Assembly (NCBI GenBank): GCA_964400155.1
Contig: CAYNSQ010000002.1
Span: 1 to 64,000 of the forward strand
From: JAYTJL01 sp964400155
GTDB taxonomy: Bacteria > Patescibacteriota > Saccharimonadia > Saccharimonadales > UBA10212
Reading direction: 5' to 3'
DNA: 64,000 nt
Shown: positions 49,807 to 58,575 of the stretch, piece by piece
Numbering within the stretch: the stretch's first letter is position 1
Layout: each line of letters begins with the position of its first letter
The notes under the pieces: generated by a model
What the model was told of the DNA's origin: nothing
Seen by the model: the letters and a program-made list of their open reading frames with translations, nothing else
Databases searched by the model: none
Translations under genes and position numbers: made by a program

Positions 49807-52286
49807 AAGTTAGTCTTAATTGGGTTAGAGAATTTACCGATGTTGATTTATCAATTGGCGAATTAGTAGAAAAAATTGGTGCGCAGTTGGGGGCTGTAGA
49901 TGGTGTTGAAAATCTTGAAGAAAAATACAAAGGTATTGTGGTTGTTGAAGTTTTGGAGTCTAACAAACATCCCAATGCTGACAAATTATCGGTATGTATC
50001 GTTGACGACGGTGGTCAAATAAAAGAAGTTGACCGCAATAGTTCTGGTCATGTGCAGATTGTTTGTGGTGCGCCAAACGTCAGAGCAGGAATGTTGGCAG
50101 TCTGGATACCACCGGGTACAGTTGTGCCGAGTACTGCCGGCAAAGATCCATTTATGATTGAGGCTAGAGAAATACGAGGAATTGTTAGCAATGGTATGTT
50201 GGCTAGCGCCAAAGAACTCGGGCTCGGTGACAACCATGAAGGCATACTTGAAATTGATGAGAAATTAAAACTCGGTAAGTCTTTTGCAGAATCATACAAA
50301 CTCAACGATCATATCATTGATATTGAAAATAAAATGTTTACTCACCGACCTGACTGTTTTGGTATGTTGGGTGTTGCGAGAGAGCTTGCCGGAATAGAGA
50401 TGCGGAGTTTTAAAAGCCCGGATTGGTACAAGCAAGGCGCCAAAGCACCATCAATAAAAGCAAGTCCTTTTAGATTGATTGTAAATAATGATATACCCAA
50501 GCTGGTGCCACGATTTTGTCTACTACCCATTAGCGATGTTAAAGTTGAGCCGAGTCCGCTATGGCTACAAGCTAGGTTGCGAAGTGTTGGGGTTCGGCCA
50601 ATCAATAATATTGTAGACATTACTAACTATTTTATGTTGGAGACCGCTCAACCACTGCATGCTTATGACTACGATAAATTGAATTCTGGTAGGCTTGATG
50701 TGAGGTTGAGCAAAGAAGGCGAAGAGTTGAAGTTGTTGGGTGGAAAAAAACTCAAACTTCTGCCAGATGTAATTGTAATAACCGATGGCCAGAAATCAAT
50801 TGGTCTGGGTGGAATTATGGGTGGTGCAGATACTGAAGTCGACGAGTCAACTAAGAACATAGTTTTGGAATGCGGGACATTTGATATGAATGCTACACGC
50901 CGAAGTGCTATGGCACATGGTTTATTCACTGATGCTGCAACTCGTTTTACAAAATCTCAAAGTCCGCTGCAGAATCGTGCGGTTATAACCAAAGCAGCTG
51001 AAGAAATTATTAAAATCGCTGGTGGGGGGATTGCCGGTGATCTGATAGATGAGCATCTTGCCTTGCCGAGCAGTAAAGTAGTAAACATTGATGCCGGTTT
51101 TATCAACAAACGGTTAGGGCTTAACCTAAAAGCTGAGCAAATTGAAAAAATTTTGACTAATGTTGAATTCAAAGTAGTTCGACAAAAAGATAACTTAACT
51201 ATTACTTCTCCCTTTTGGCGAACTGACATAGAAATCCCTGAAGATATAGTAGAAGAAGTAGGTCGCCTTTTCGGCTATGATAAATTATTGCTCTCTTTAC
51301 CTGGCCGTGATCTTACACCGGCTTCACAAGACAAGTCACTCGTTTTTAAACAAAAATTAAGCTCAATTATGAGCGCTGCTGGTGCAAACGAGATGCTTAG
51401 TTATAGTTTTGTCCATAGTTCCTTACTTGGCAAAGCTGGTCAAGATGCAAAAGATGCTTATAAAATTCGTAATGCGCTAAGTCCAGATTTGCAGTATTAC
51501 CGGCTCAGTCTGACTCCAAGTTTACTCGATAAGGTTCATGCTAACATCAAACAAGATAACGACATGTTTGTACTTTTTGAAATTGGTAAGACTCACTCTA
51601 AACAACGTCCGACCGACGGATACGATAAAGTTCCCAAAGAAATAGATACACTTTGTGCCGTATATGCAGAAAAAGATACTAAAACAACAAATGATAGCGG
51701 AGCTGCTTACTATTACATTCGAGCATATTTGGATAACCTTGCCTCAAGACTTGGAGTTAGTTTTGTTTACACACCGCTAACTCATAAGTTAGAATCGTTA
51801 GTTTCTAGACCATACGATGATGCACGCTCAGCATCTATTTCAGTAAACAACTTAGGTGAGCAAATTGGAATAATCGGTGAGTTTAAAAGCGAAGTTGTTA
51901 GTGGGTTTAAATTACCAAGAAGATGTGCAGGTTTTGAAATAGATATAACCAAACTGATTGATAGTTTGGTAGAAGGGTCTAATTACCAGCCACTGCCAAA
52001 ATATCCCAAAGTTCATCAAGAGATTACAATAAAAGTTCCGTCAAAAAAATTGTTTAGTGAAGTCTCTGCGTGCCTTGAAAACAGTCTTGCTGAAAACCAA
52101 CCGCCGCATTCAGTAGCAAAATTAACCCCAGTTAGTATTTATAAAAAAGAAGCTAAAACGACAAATTATAGTTTTAAACTTGATATTGCCAGCCATCAGA
52201 GGACATTACAGGCAGAAGAAATCAACATATTATTAGATGATTTAGCGAAAACCGCGCATAAGTTACTAGGTGCCGAAAGAGTATAA
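49803..52286 (+). CDS. pheT: Phenylalanyl-tRNA synthetase beta subunit
   Basis: A full-length 827-aa subunit. The N-terminal tRNA-binding EMAP-like domain (about 40-160, with NKHPNADKLSVCIVD and VCGAPNVRAGM), B3/B4 editing domain, B5 domain (residues about 430-500, EIPEDIVEEVGRLFGYDKL) and the C-terminal ferredoxin-like anticodon-binding domain (about 735-827) are all present. It ends the pheS-SDR-pheT operon. Confidence 0.95.
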   Translation: MKVSLNWVREFTDVDLSIGELVEKIGAQLGAVDGVENLEEKYKGIVVVEVLESNKHPNADKLSVCIVDDGGQIKEVDRNSSGHVQIVCGAPNVRAGMLAVWIPPGTVVPSTAGKDPFMIEAREIRGIVSNGMLASAKELGLGDNHEGILEIDEKLKLGKSFAESYKLNDHIIDIENKMFTHRPDCFGMLGVARELAGIEMRSFKSPDWYKQGAKAPSIKASPFRLIVNNDIPKLVPRFCLLPISDVKVEPSPLWLQARLRSVGVRPINNIVDITNYFMLETAQPLHAYDYDKLNSGRLDVRLSKEGEELKLLGGKKLKLLPDVIVITDGQKSIGLGGIMGGADTEVDESTKNIVLECGTFDMNATRRSAMAHGLFTDAATRFTKSQSPLQNRAVITKAAEEIIKIAGGGIAGDLIDEHLALPSSKVVNIDAGFINKRLGLNLKAEQIEKILTNVEFKVVRQKDNLTITSPFWRTDIEIPEDIVEEVGRLFGYDKLLLSLPGRDLTPASQDKSLVFKQKLSSIMSAAGANEMLSYSFVHSSLLGKAGQDAKDAYKIRNALSPDLQYYRLSLTPSLLDKVHANIKQDNDMFVLFEIGKTHSKQRPTDGYDKVPKEIDTLCAVYAEKDTKTTNDSGAAYYYIRAYLDNLASRLGVSFVYTPLTHKLESLVSRPYDDARSASISVNNLGEQIGIIGEFKSEVVSGFKLPRRCAGFEIDITKLIDSLVEGSNYQPLPKYPKVHQEITIKVPSKKLFSEVSACLENSLAENQPPHSVAKLTPVSIYKKEAKTTNYSFKLDIASHQRTLQAEEINILLDDLAKTAHKLLGAERV

Positions 52287-52338
52287 AATTGATACAAGGT
52301 TTGATAAATCTAGTGCAAATCAATAAACTAATAGATTA

Positions 52339-55194
52339 ATGGGATTTTTTAAGAATAGGTCAAAAAATACCAACAAACTTCCTATGGCTGCCAGGGTAAG
52401 CCTGTTTTTTTATGATCGTCCAAAGTCATCGGCTCTACTTTGGATAATAGTTCTGGCAGTTGGAATCGCTAGCTATACCACTTTCCTTAAAAGGGAAGGG
52501 TTCCCATCTATTGAAGCCCCATACGGCGTAGTGTCAGGTACATACTTGGTTAATGATGCGGAAGTTGTTGACCGTGATGTTGGAAAACCACTTTCCAATA
52601 TAATTGGACAATCACCGGACGTTAAATTTTCTGATGTTAGTTCTTACAGTAATTTTTTCAATGCAATTATTCAGTTTGAAGAGGGCACAGATGCCAAGGT
52701 CGCCGTACCTCAGCTTCAACAAAAAATAGATAGCAGTGGAGCATTGCCGGCAGAGGCAAAATACCAAGTCAAACCATTGAGTTTTGGTGTCAATGAACGC
52801 GGTGACGATATGTTGGTTGCATTTTATAGTGACGACAACAGTGTCTCCTTAGAAGAGCTGGTACAAAAAGCCAACCAAGCAGTACAACAACTTAAGAACG
52901 ATAAGAATTTAACACAAGCAGATCGCATTGAAGTTATAGACCCATTCGCGAGAGGCAAAGACCCAGTTACCGGCACAATTACATCGACCCAAAAAAGTTT
53001 TGATAGATTTGGAAATAGGCAAAACAACCAGTCTAAGTCATATGTTTCAGTAAACATAGGCATTACGGGTGTTAAAGGCTTTGATGTTTTAGAATTGGAC
53101 GACCAGGTCCAATCTGCCGTGGACTCAATTAATCAGAGCCAAGATTTTCAAGGTTTTAGTTCGAGTGTAGCCTACAGTATCGCACCCTCAATAAACGACC
53201 AAATTAACGGTTTGCAAAAAGCTTTGGCAGAAGGGCTAATTGCCATTTTGGTTGTTAGTGCAATACTAATTGCCTTGCGAGCTTCCTTAATTACGGTGCT
53301 GGCTATGGTTGTAGTCATAATGGCAACTCTGGGTGTTCTGCTTGGCATTGGCTATAGCTTAAATACAATAACTTTGTTTTCATTAGTCCTTTGTCTGAGC
53401 CTGATAGTAGACGACACCATAATTATGGTTGAGGCTATTGATGCCCAGCGGCGAAAGCTGAAAAATGCTAGAGAAGTAATTGAAAAATCAGCTAAGAAGA
53501 TAAGTCGAGTCATGGTAGCTGCTACTTTAACAGCGGCTATGGCGTTTGCTCCGCTTATATTCGTTGGTGGTGTTCTAGGCGAATTTATTAGAGCAATTCC
53601 AGTTACTGTAATTACGAGTCTGTTAGTAAGTTTATTTGTGGCACTTACATTTATCCCATTTCTATCCAGGTTTGTTTTACTGCGCAGGTCACAACTTGGC
53701 AAGGGAGATGAAGGAAAAAAAGAATCAGTAGCTCATCATCTGGAAAGATTTATTGCCGGCAGTTTGGCCAGACCGCTTCTATGGACTAACCATCATCGCA
53801 AAAGACAAGTTGGTCTAGGACTTGTGGCGCTTGGTATAGGTATTGGATTTATAGTCGCTGGAGGGATGCTATTTTCCAAGGTTGGATTTAATATTTTTGC
53901 ACCTAGTAAAGATTCAAACCAAATTCAATTAGAAATTACATTTGAGCCAGGTAAAGATATAAACCAAACCCAAAAAATAGCTGACGAAGCAAATGAGATT
54001 ATCAAAAGAGATATGGGTGCAAATTTGGAACAGTTTTCATATTTTGATAGTGGTAATACTGAAAAAGCATCAGTCTATATTAACCTGATTTCATTTAGAA
54101 GCCGTAGCGTTACGGCAATCCAACTTGCCGACAAACTAGATAAAAATCTAAACAACGAGGTGGATGGAGCCCTATTTCAGGCGGGACAACTAGACGTAGG
54201 TCCACCAGTCAGTGCCTTTGGCGTTAGAATACAATCGACAAATAAAGAAGGCTCACAGCAACTAGCAAAAGATGTAAGTAAATTCTTAGAAAACGTTCAG
54301 CTCGAACGTCCTGACGGTACGGTAGCATCAATGAAGAACGTTACTGCTTCTAACCCTGATTCTATCACGCGACGAGACGGTAACAGATATATAGTTGTTA
54401 AAGCTGAATTTGACGGTGATGATACTTCAACTCTGGTAATACTTGCTCAGGATGCCGTTAAAAAAGAATACACAAAAGAGAAACTCGCCACTTTTGGTCT
54501 TAAATCAGACGTAATAAAATTTGATATTGGGCAAGAAGAAGAAAATCAAGATTCCTTCAAAACACTTCTCATTGCCTTTCCGATACTTCTATTGGCAATA
54601 TATTTGCTGTTAACTCTTCAATTCAAGTCACTTCTTCAACCTATACTTATTTTTACGGCACTTCCATTTAGCCTATTTGGAATAACTACCGGTCTTTGGC
54701 TGACCGACAATGCCTTCTCGTTCTTTACTATGCTCGGATTCTTTGCCTTAATTGGTCTAAGTATTAAAAACACTATTCTATTGACAGACTATGCTAACCA
54801 ATCGCGACGAGACGGTGAAACTGCAGTAGAAGCCGCAGCAAGTGCACTAAAGGAACGTTTTCGACCGCTTATCGCAACAAGCCTTACTGCCGTTGTCTCC
54901 TTGATCCCGCTTTACTACAGTGATCCTTTTTGGGAAGGACTTACGGTAACGCTAATGTTTGGGCTAATTTCATCAACGTTCTTGGTTGTAACTGTTTTTC
55001 CTTACTACTATCTCGGTGCAGAATATTTGCGTCTACGTATTCGTCGCCGGGTTTTTGCTATTTGGCTACTGCTTTGTGCTGTTCAAAGTTTTATTTTTGT
55101 TAAATTGGACCTTGTCTGGCTGGTGCCGATAGGAATTCTTGTGACTAGTTTTTGCCTGCCATATATATTAAGGTCGTTTGCTAAATCAAAGTAA
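52339..55194 (+). CDS. RND-family efflux transporter (AcrB-like)
   Basis: A 951-aa protein with the RND layout: helix 1 (about 33-52), a large outside loop, helices 2-6 with the helix-4 acidic motif (LVLCLSLIVDDTIIMVEAID), a second large loop (about 510-730), then helices 8-12 with the FFALIGLSIKNTILL segment. Proton-relay acidic residues VDD are present. No membrane-fusion protein or outer-membrane channel gene is near, and a Saccharibacteria-type envelope has no classical outer membrane, so it may export to the surface by itself. Substrate unknown. Confidence 0.9.
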   Translation: MGFFKNRSKNTNKLPMAARVSLFFYDRPKSSALLWIIVLAVGIASYTTFLKREGFPSIEAPYGVVSGTYLVNDAEVVDRDVGKPLSNIIGQSPDVKFSDVSSYSNFFNAIIQFEEGTDAKVAVPQLQQKIDSSGALPAEAKYQVKPLSFGVNERGDDMLVAFYSDDNSVSLEELVQKANQAVQQLKNDKNLTQADRIEVIDPFARGKDPVTGTITSTQKSFDRFGNRQNNQSKSYVSVNIGITGVKGFDVLELDDQVQSAVDSINQSQDFQGFSSSVAYSIAPSINDQINGLQKALAEGLIAILVVSAILIALRASLITVLAMVVVIMATLGVLLGIGYSLNTITLFSLVLCLSLIVDDTIIMVEAIDAQRRKLKNAREVIEKSAKKISRVMVAATLTAAMAFAPLIFVGGVLGEFIRAIPVTVITSLLVSLFVALTFIPFLSRFVLLRRSQLGKGDEGKKESVAHHLERFIAGSLARPLLWTNHHRKRQVGLGLVALGIGIGFIVAGGMLFSKVGFNIFAPSKDSNQIQLEITFEPGKDINQTQKIADEANEIIKRDMGANLEQFSYFDSGNTEKASVYINLISFRSRSVTAIQLADKLDKNLNNEVDGALFQAGQLDVGPPVSAFGVRIQSTNKEGSQQLAKDVSKFLENVQLERPDGTVASMKNVTASNPDSITRRDGNRYIVVKAEFDGDDTSTLVILAQDAVKKEYTKEKLATFGLKSDVIKFDIGQEEENQDSFKTLLIAFPILLLAIYLLLTLQFKSLLQPILIFTALPFSLFGITTGLWLTDNAFSFFTMLGFFALIGLSIKNTILLTDYANQSRRDGETAVEAAASALKERFRPLIATSLTAVVSLIPLYYSDPFWEGLTVTLMFGLISSTFLVVTVFPYYYLGAEYLRLRIRRRVFAIWLLLCAVQSFIFVKLDLVWLVPIGILVTSFCLPYILRSFAKSK

Positions 55195-55218
55195 CAGTGT
55201 AAGGAGTATCATAGAATA

Positions 55219-55803
55219 ATGAGTGTAGGTTCTGTAGCAAAAAGAAGTGGATGGATTTTTTTGGCACTACTATTTGTAGTAACCGGTTTAGGAGTAGGAG
55301 TGTACGGTTTTTGGCAATACACACATCCACCTGAAGAAAATTTGCCTCCTCAAGCCAGTCAACAGGAGACTCAATCAAATCAAGAAGTAGTAGGTGAAAA
55401 TACGTCCAATGATAGTAGTACAACTAATAAATCAGGAAAGTTAGAGGGAACTGTGTTAGAAGGTTTTACACCGCAAGCAAAAGTAGCAGCACTAAAAATA
55501 GAAGACACCAAAGTTGGCACTGGTGCTGAAGTTAAGGCTGGGGCAACAGTAACTGCGCATTATACGGGAGCAGTTGCTTCAACTGGAAAAATATTTCAAA
55601 GTTCACTTGATACGGGGCAACCATTTACTTCACCACTATCCAATTTAATCAAGGGCTGGCAGAAAGGTATTCCTGGCATGAAAGAAGGCGGAGTAAGGCG
55701 ACTAATTATTCCAGCAGAACAAGCATACGGAGCCAACCCACCTCCAGGTATTCCAGCAAATGCTGATTTAGTATTTGATATAGTTCTAATCTCTACAAAA
55801 TAG
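55219..55803 (+). CDS. FKBP-type peptidyl-prolyl isomerase, membrane anchored
   Basis: One N-terminal helix (about residues 11-33), a Gln/Asn/Ser-rich linker (35-75) and a C-terminal FKBP domain (about 90-194): VTAHYTGAVASTGKIFQSS, LIKGWQKGIPGMKEGGVRRL and IPANADLVFDIVLI. It should fold exported proteins at the cell surface. It follows the RND gene by 24 nt with an AAGGAG site 13 nt before the ATG. Confidence 0.92.
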   Translation: MSVGSVAKRSGWIFLALLFVVTGLGVGVYGFWQYTHPPEENLPPQASQQETQSNQEVVGENTSNDSSTTNKSGKLEGTVLEGFTPQAKVAALKIEDTKVGTGAEVKAGATVTAHYTGAVASTGKIFQSSLDTGQPFTSPLSNLIKGWQKGIPGMKEGGVRRLIIPAEQAYGANPPPGIPANADLVFDIVLISTK

Positions 55804-55930
55804 TTACTTGATTTTAAAAGTATTTTTTCAATAACTAATATAACCAGACTTTGGATTTTTTGCCTAAAAAATCATAGATTAATCTTGTAACTAGTGTTAT
55901 TCAAGTGGATAAAACACAACATATAGCGTA

Positions 55931-55959
55931 TTGACTCAAGTCTAAGCACTAGCTATAGT
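55931..55959 (+). promoter_or_regulatory. Promoter of the glutaredoxin-trxB operon
   Basis: TTGACT, 17 nt, TATAGT, followed by a ~55-nt leader and GAGGGGAC ribosome-binding site. The gap from 55804 also contains an AT-rich hairpin (GATTTTTT/AAAAAATC, 55854-55873); otherwise nothing seen. Confidence 0.7.
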
Positions 55960-56021
55960 AGACATAGCAATCAAAAGCGACAGTTCGATAAACAAAAAAC
56001 ATAATAGAGGGGACAGCCAAG

Positions 56022-56270
56022 ATGGTTAAAAACATCACTATATTCACAACTAATACCTGCACTTACTGCGGTATGGTTAAAAAGTACTTATCAACTAAAG
56101 GGTTGTCCTATGAAGAGGTGAACTTAGAATCACATCCAGACCGTCAAGCCGAAGCTCTACAAATGAGCGGAGCACTAACAGTGCCAATCACAATTGTCAC
56201 AAAACAAGACGACTCACAAGAAGTTATTATTGGATACAATCTATCAAGACTAGCACCGGCTGTTGCTTAA
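56022..56270 (+). CDS. Glutaredoxin
   Basis: An 82-aa thioredoxin-fold protein with the dithiol site C13-T-Y-C16 (TTNTCTYCGMVKKYL), cis-Pro in LTVPITIV and the YNLSRL end. The small size and C-T-Y-C motif resemble NrdH or mycoredoxin-type glutaredoxins, which are reduced by thioredoxin reductase. That fits its position directly before trxB. Confidence 0.88.
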   Translation: MVKNITIFTTNTCTYCGMVKKYLSTKGLSYEEVNLESHPDRQAEALQMSGALTVPITIVTKQDDSQEVIIGYNLSRLAPAVA

Positions 56271-56277
56271 AAGTTCG

Positions 56278-57210
56278 ATGGCGGATGTAAAGGATTTAGT
56301 TATAGTCGGCGCCGGACCAGCGGCGTTAAGTGCAGCTATTTATACTGCCCGTGAAGACATTGATACGACTTTAATAGAAAAGGGAGCTATAGGCGGCCTG
56401 GCTGCTATTACTGATTGGGTAGATAACTACCCAGGCTTTGCTGACGGGCTAGAAGGACTAAAACTAGCCGATGCCATGCGTGCCCAAGCCGAGCGATTTG
56501 GCGCCAAGATAGAACTCAACGAAGTAACGGGAATAACCCGAAATGGAGACAATCTGGTTGTCAAATTAATAGACGGCGAGATGTCAACCAAGACTGTCCT
56601 GATTGCCACTGGTAGTGACTACCGTAAAATTGGCGTTCCTGGAGAACTTGAATACTACGCCCGTGGTGTACATTACTGTGCCACGTGTGATGGCGCTTTT
56701 TACCGTGACAAAAAACTTGTTGTAGTAGGCGGAGGAAACTCAGCTGTCCAAGAATCCCTATTTTTAACGAGATTTGCTAACCACATTGATTTGCTTGTAC
56801 GTAGCAAACTTCGGGCGAGCGATGTTCTTATTAAAGAACTTGAAAAACACAAAGATAAAATAACAGTACATCTGGCTACGACTACAGATGAAATTGTTGG
56901 CAAGGACGGCAAGGTAACAAAAGTAGTCGGTACCGCTACTAAAACCGGTAATAAGGTTGAGTTTGCTTGCGACGGTGTATTTATATTTGTAGGGCTTGAT
57001 CCTAACACCGGCTTTTTAGATGGTTCTGAAATTGAGTTAGATGAACAACGATTTATTAAATCCAACCAAGATTTAATGACTAATGTGACTGGTGTCTTTG
57101 TGGCAGGTGATGTTCGTTCTGGTGCAACCATGCAGATTGCCAGTGCAACTGGTGAAGGAGCGACTGCAGCGCTTAAGATTCGAGAATATCTTGATCACTT
57201 GGACGTATAA
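56278..57210 (+). CDS. trxB: Thioredoxin reductase
   Basis: A 310-aa FAD/NADPH enzyme: VGAGPAALSAAIYTARE (FAD), C134-A-T-C137 redox pair (VHYCATCDGA) and NADPH motif VVGGGNSAVQESLFL, ending in GVFVAGDVRSGATMQ. It should reduce the adjacent glutaredoxin or a thioredoxin. I start at the ATG at 56278, 7 nt after the glutaredoxin stop; an in-frame TTG at 56263 is an alternative. The 3' end overlaps the convergent phosphodiesterase gene by 38 nt. Confidence 0.94.
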   Translation: MADVKDLVIVGAGPAALSAAIYTAREDIDTTLIEKGAIGGLAAITDWVDNYPGFADGLEGLKLADAMRAQAERFGAKIELNEVTGITRNGDNLVVKLIDGEMSTKTVLIATGSDYRKIGVPGELEYYARGVHYCATCDGAFYRDKKLVVVGGGNSAVQESLFLTRFANHIDLLVRSKLRASDVLIKELEKHKDKITVHLATTTDEIVGKDGKVTKVVGTATKTGNKVEFACDGVFIFVGLDPNTGFLDGSEIELDEQRFIKSNQDLMTNVTGVFVAGDVRSGATMQIASATGEGATAALKIREYLDHLDV

Positions 57211-57874
57211 ACTCTAGAGCTCTATCCGGGTAATCAGTACAGACAATAAGATCAGGGTAAAATTTAGAAAAATGCTTTAGAAGTAACCTATTGTTGACAG
57301 TGTAAAGCACCAATTTAACATTATGACGCTTGCAATATAGATATATGAAAACGTTGAACCAAATAAAATGAAGGGCAAGGCCGTGTAACTGTCTTTTACG
57401 AACCAGTCGTAACGTCTCTTGCGGATGCAAAATAGTTGAGGCAAACAACTTAACGTCCGGAAGTTTTTTTGCCAGCTGAACCAGAACCTTATGGTTATTT
57501 GAACTAACCCATATATCTCGGTGCTTATAATCACTAAGAACACTCAATGTGCCTTTACTTAAGTAAAAATCTTTAATTTCAAAAAAAACGGGTTTACTGC
57601 CTAGCGCATCAAGCGCTTGTCGAGCGGTGATAATTTTATTGCCGTCATGTGTACGTATTTTTTTAATCTCGTCGTATGTTAAGTTAAATATTCTTTTGTT
57701 GACTCCGGCCATTCTTCTAAAATCGGCATCATGAAAGACCACAGGGATGCCGTCCTTAGAAGTCCAAACATCAAATTCAACTCTATTAGCACCAGACCTA
57801 GCGCCTACTAACAACGCTTGCATTGTATTTTCCGTTGCCAGCCCAGCGGCACCACGGTGAGAAATAATCTTCAT
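57173..57874 (-). CDS. Glycerophosphodiester phosphodiesterase
   Basis: A TIM-barrel GDPD: HRGAAGLATENTMQAL at the N-terminus with the catalytic H and E, VEFDVWTSKDG and VVFHDADFRRM carry the metal and second catalytic residues. Length 233 aa, no signal peptide, cytosolic. It hydrolyses glycerophosphodiesters from phospholipids. The longer TTG version runs into the divergent promoter, so ATG at 57874 was used. It overlaps trxB at the 3' ends. Confidence 0.9.
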   Translation of the reverse strand: MKIISHRGAAGLATENTMQALLVGARSGANRVEFDVWTSKDGIPVVFHDADFRRMAGVNKRIFNLTYDEIKKIRTHDGNKIITARQALDALGSKPVFFEIKDFYLSKGTLSVLSDYKHRDIWVSSNNHKVLVQLAKKLPDVKLFASTILHPQETLRLVRKRQLHGLALHFIWFNVFIYLYCKRHNVKLVLYTVNNRLLLKHFSKFYPDLIVCTDYPDRALEFIRPSDQDILES

Positions 57875-57919
57875 CTGAATTCTAGTGTACAATTATAATA
57901 GTCAAACAAGGAGAAAAAA

Positions 57920-58483
57920 GTGAGCGACAACAACTGTATTTGTGATAATTGTAAAACAACACCGGTTGAACCCGGAACTCCAGATAAAGTTAATTTAATT
58001 GTAGAAATTCAGCGTGGCGGTGGTCAAAATAAGTATGAATTTGATAAGGATACCGGCCGATTGACCCTTGACCGTGTAAATGGAACAACATCACGTTATC
58101 CGGCAGATTATGGTTATGTCCCAGGTACCTTGTGTGAAGATGGTGATCCATTGGATGCCCTGCTTATCATTGACGAACCGGTTGTGCATGGTGCTGTAGT
58201 TCCCGCTCGGCCAATAGGCGTTTTGTATATGATAGACGAAGGTGAAGGCGATGAAAAACTTATTTGCGTACCCGCCAAGGATGTTAGCAAAGATCACTTA
58301 AATGATCTTTCAGATTTTTCAGACCAAGCAGCTCATTTTAAAAAAGTTGTCGAACATTTCTATGCCCACTACAAAGATTGGAAAAACAATTGGCAAGGGA
58401 CCAGTGTTGAATTTAAGGGATGGGGTGGTTCTTCAGAGGCCCAAAAAGTTGTAGCAGAAGCAATTGCACGTGCGCATAATTAG
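57920..58483 (+). CDS. ppa: Inorganic pyrophosphatase (family I)
   Basis: It hydrolyses PPi to phosphate. Motifs of the soluble family: VEIQRGGGQNKYEFDKDTG, YPADYGYVPGT and the metal site EDGDPLDALLI. An unusual N-terminal extension of about 22 residues contains C6-x-C8-x-x-C11 (NNCICDNCK), which could bind a metal or form a disulfide. The start is GTG after an AAGGAG site. Divergent from GDPD over a shared ATTATAAT region. Confidence 0.94.
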   Translation: MSDNNCICDNCKTTPVEPGTPDKVNLIVEIQRGGGQNKYEFDKDTGRLTLDRVNGTTSRYPADYGYVPGTLCEDGDPLDALLIIDEPVVHGAVVPARPIGVLYMIDEGEGDEKLICVPAKDVSKDHLNDLSDFSDQAAHFKKVVEHFYAHYKDWKNNWQGTSVEFKGWGGSSEAQKVVAEAIARAHN

Positions 58484-58498
58484 AACTGCTTATGACAC

Positions 58499-58527
58499 TT
58501 GCCTTGATAAGGTGAAAAACGTACAAT
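58499..58527 (+). promoter_or_regulatory. Promoter of gap
   Basis: TTGCCT, 17 nt, TACAAT, about 48 nt before the ATG. Confidence 0.5.
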
Positions 58528-58575
58528 AAAGCTAAACATAAGCAAAAGCACAACAACAGGGGGTAGGCTGGCTAA

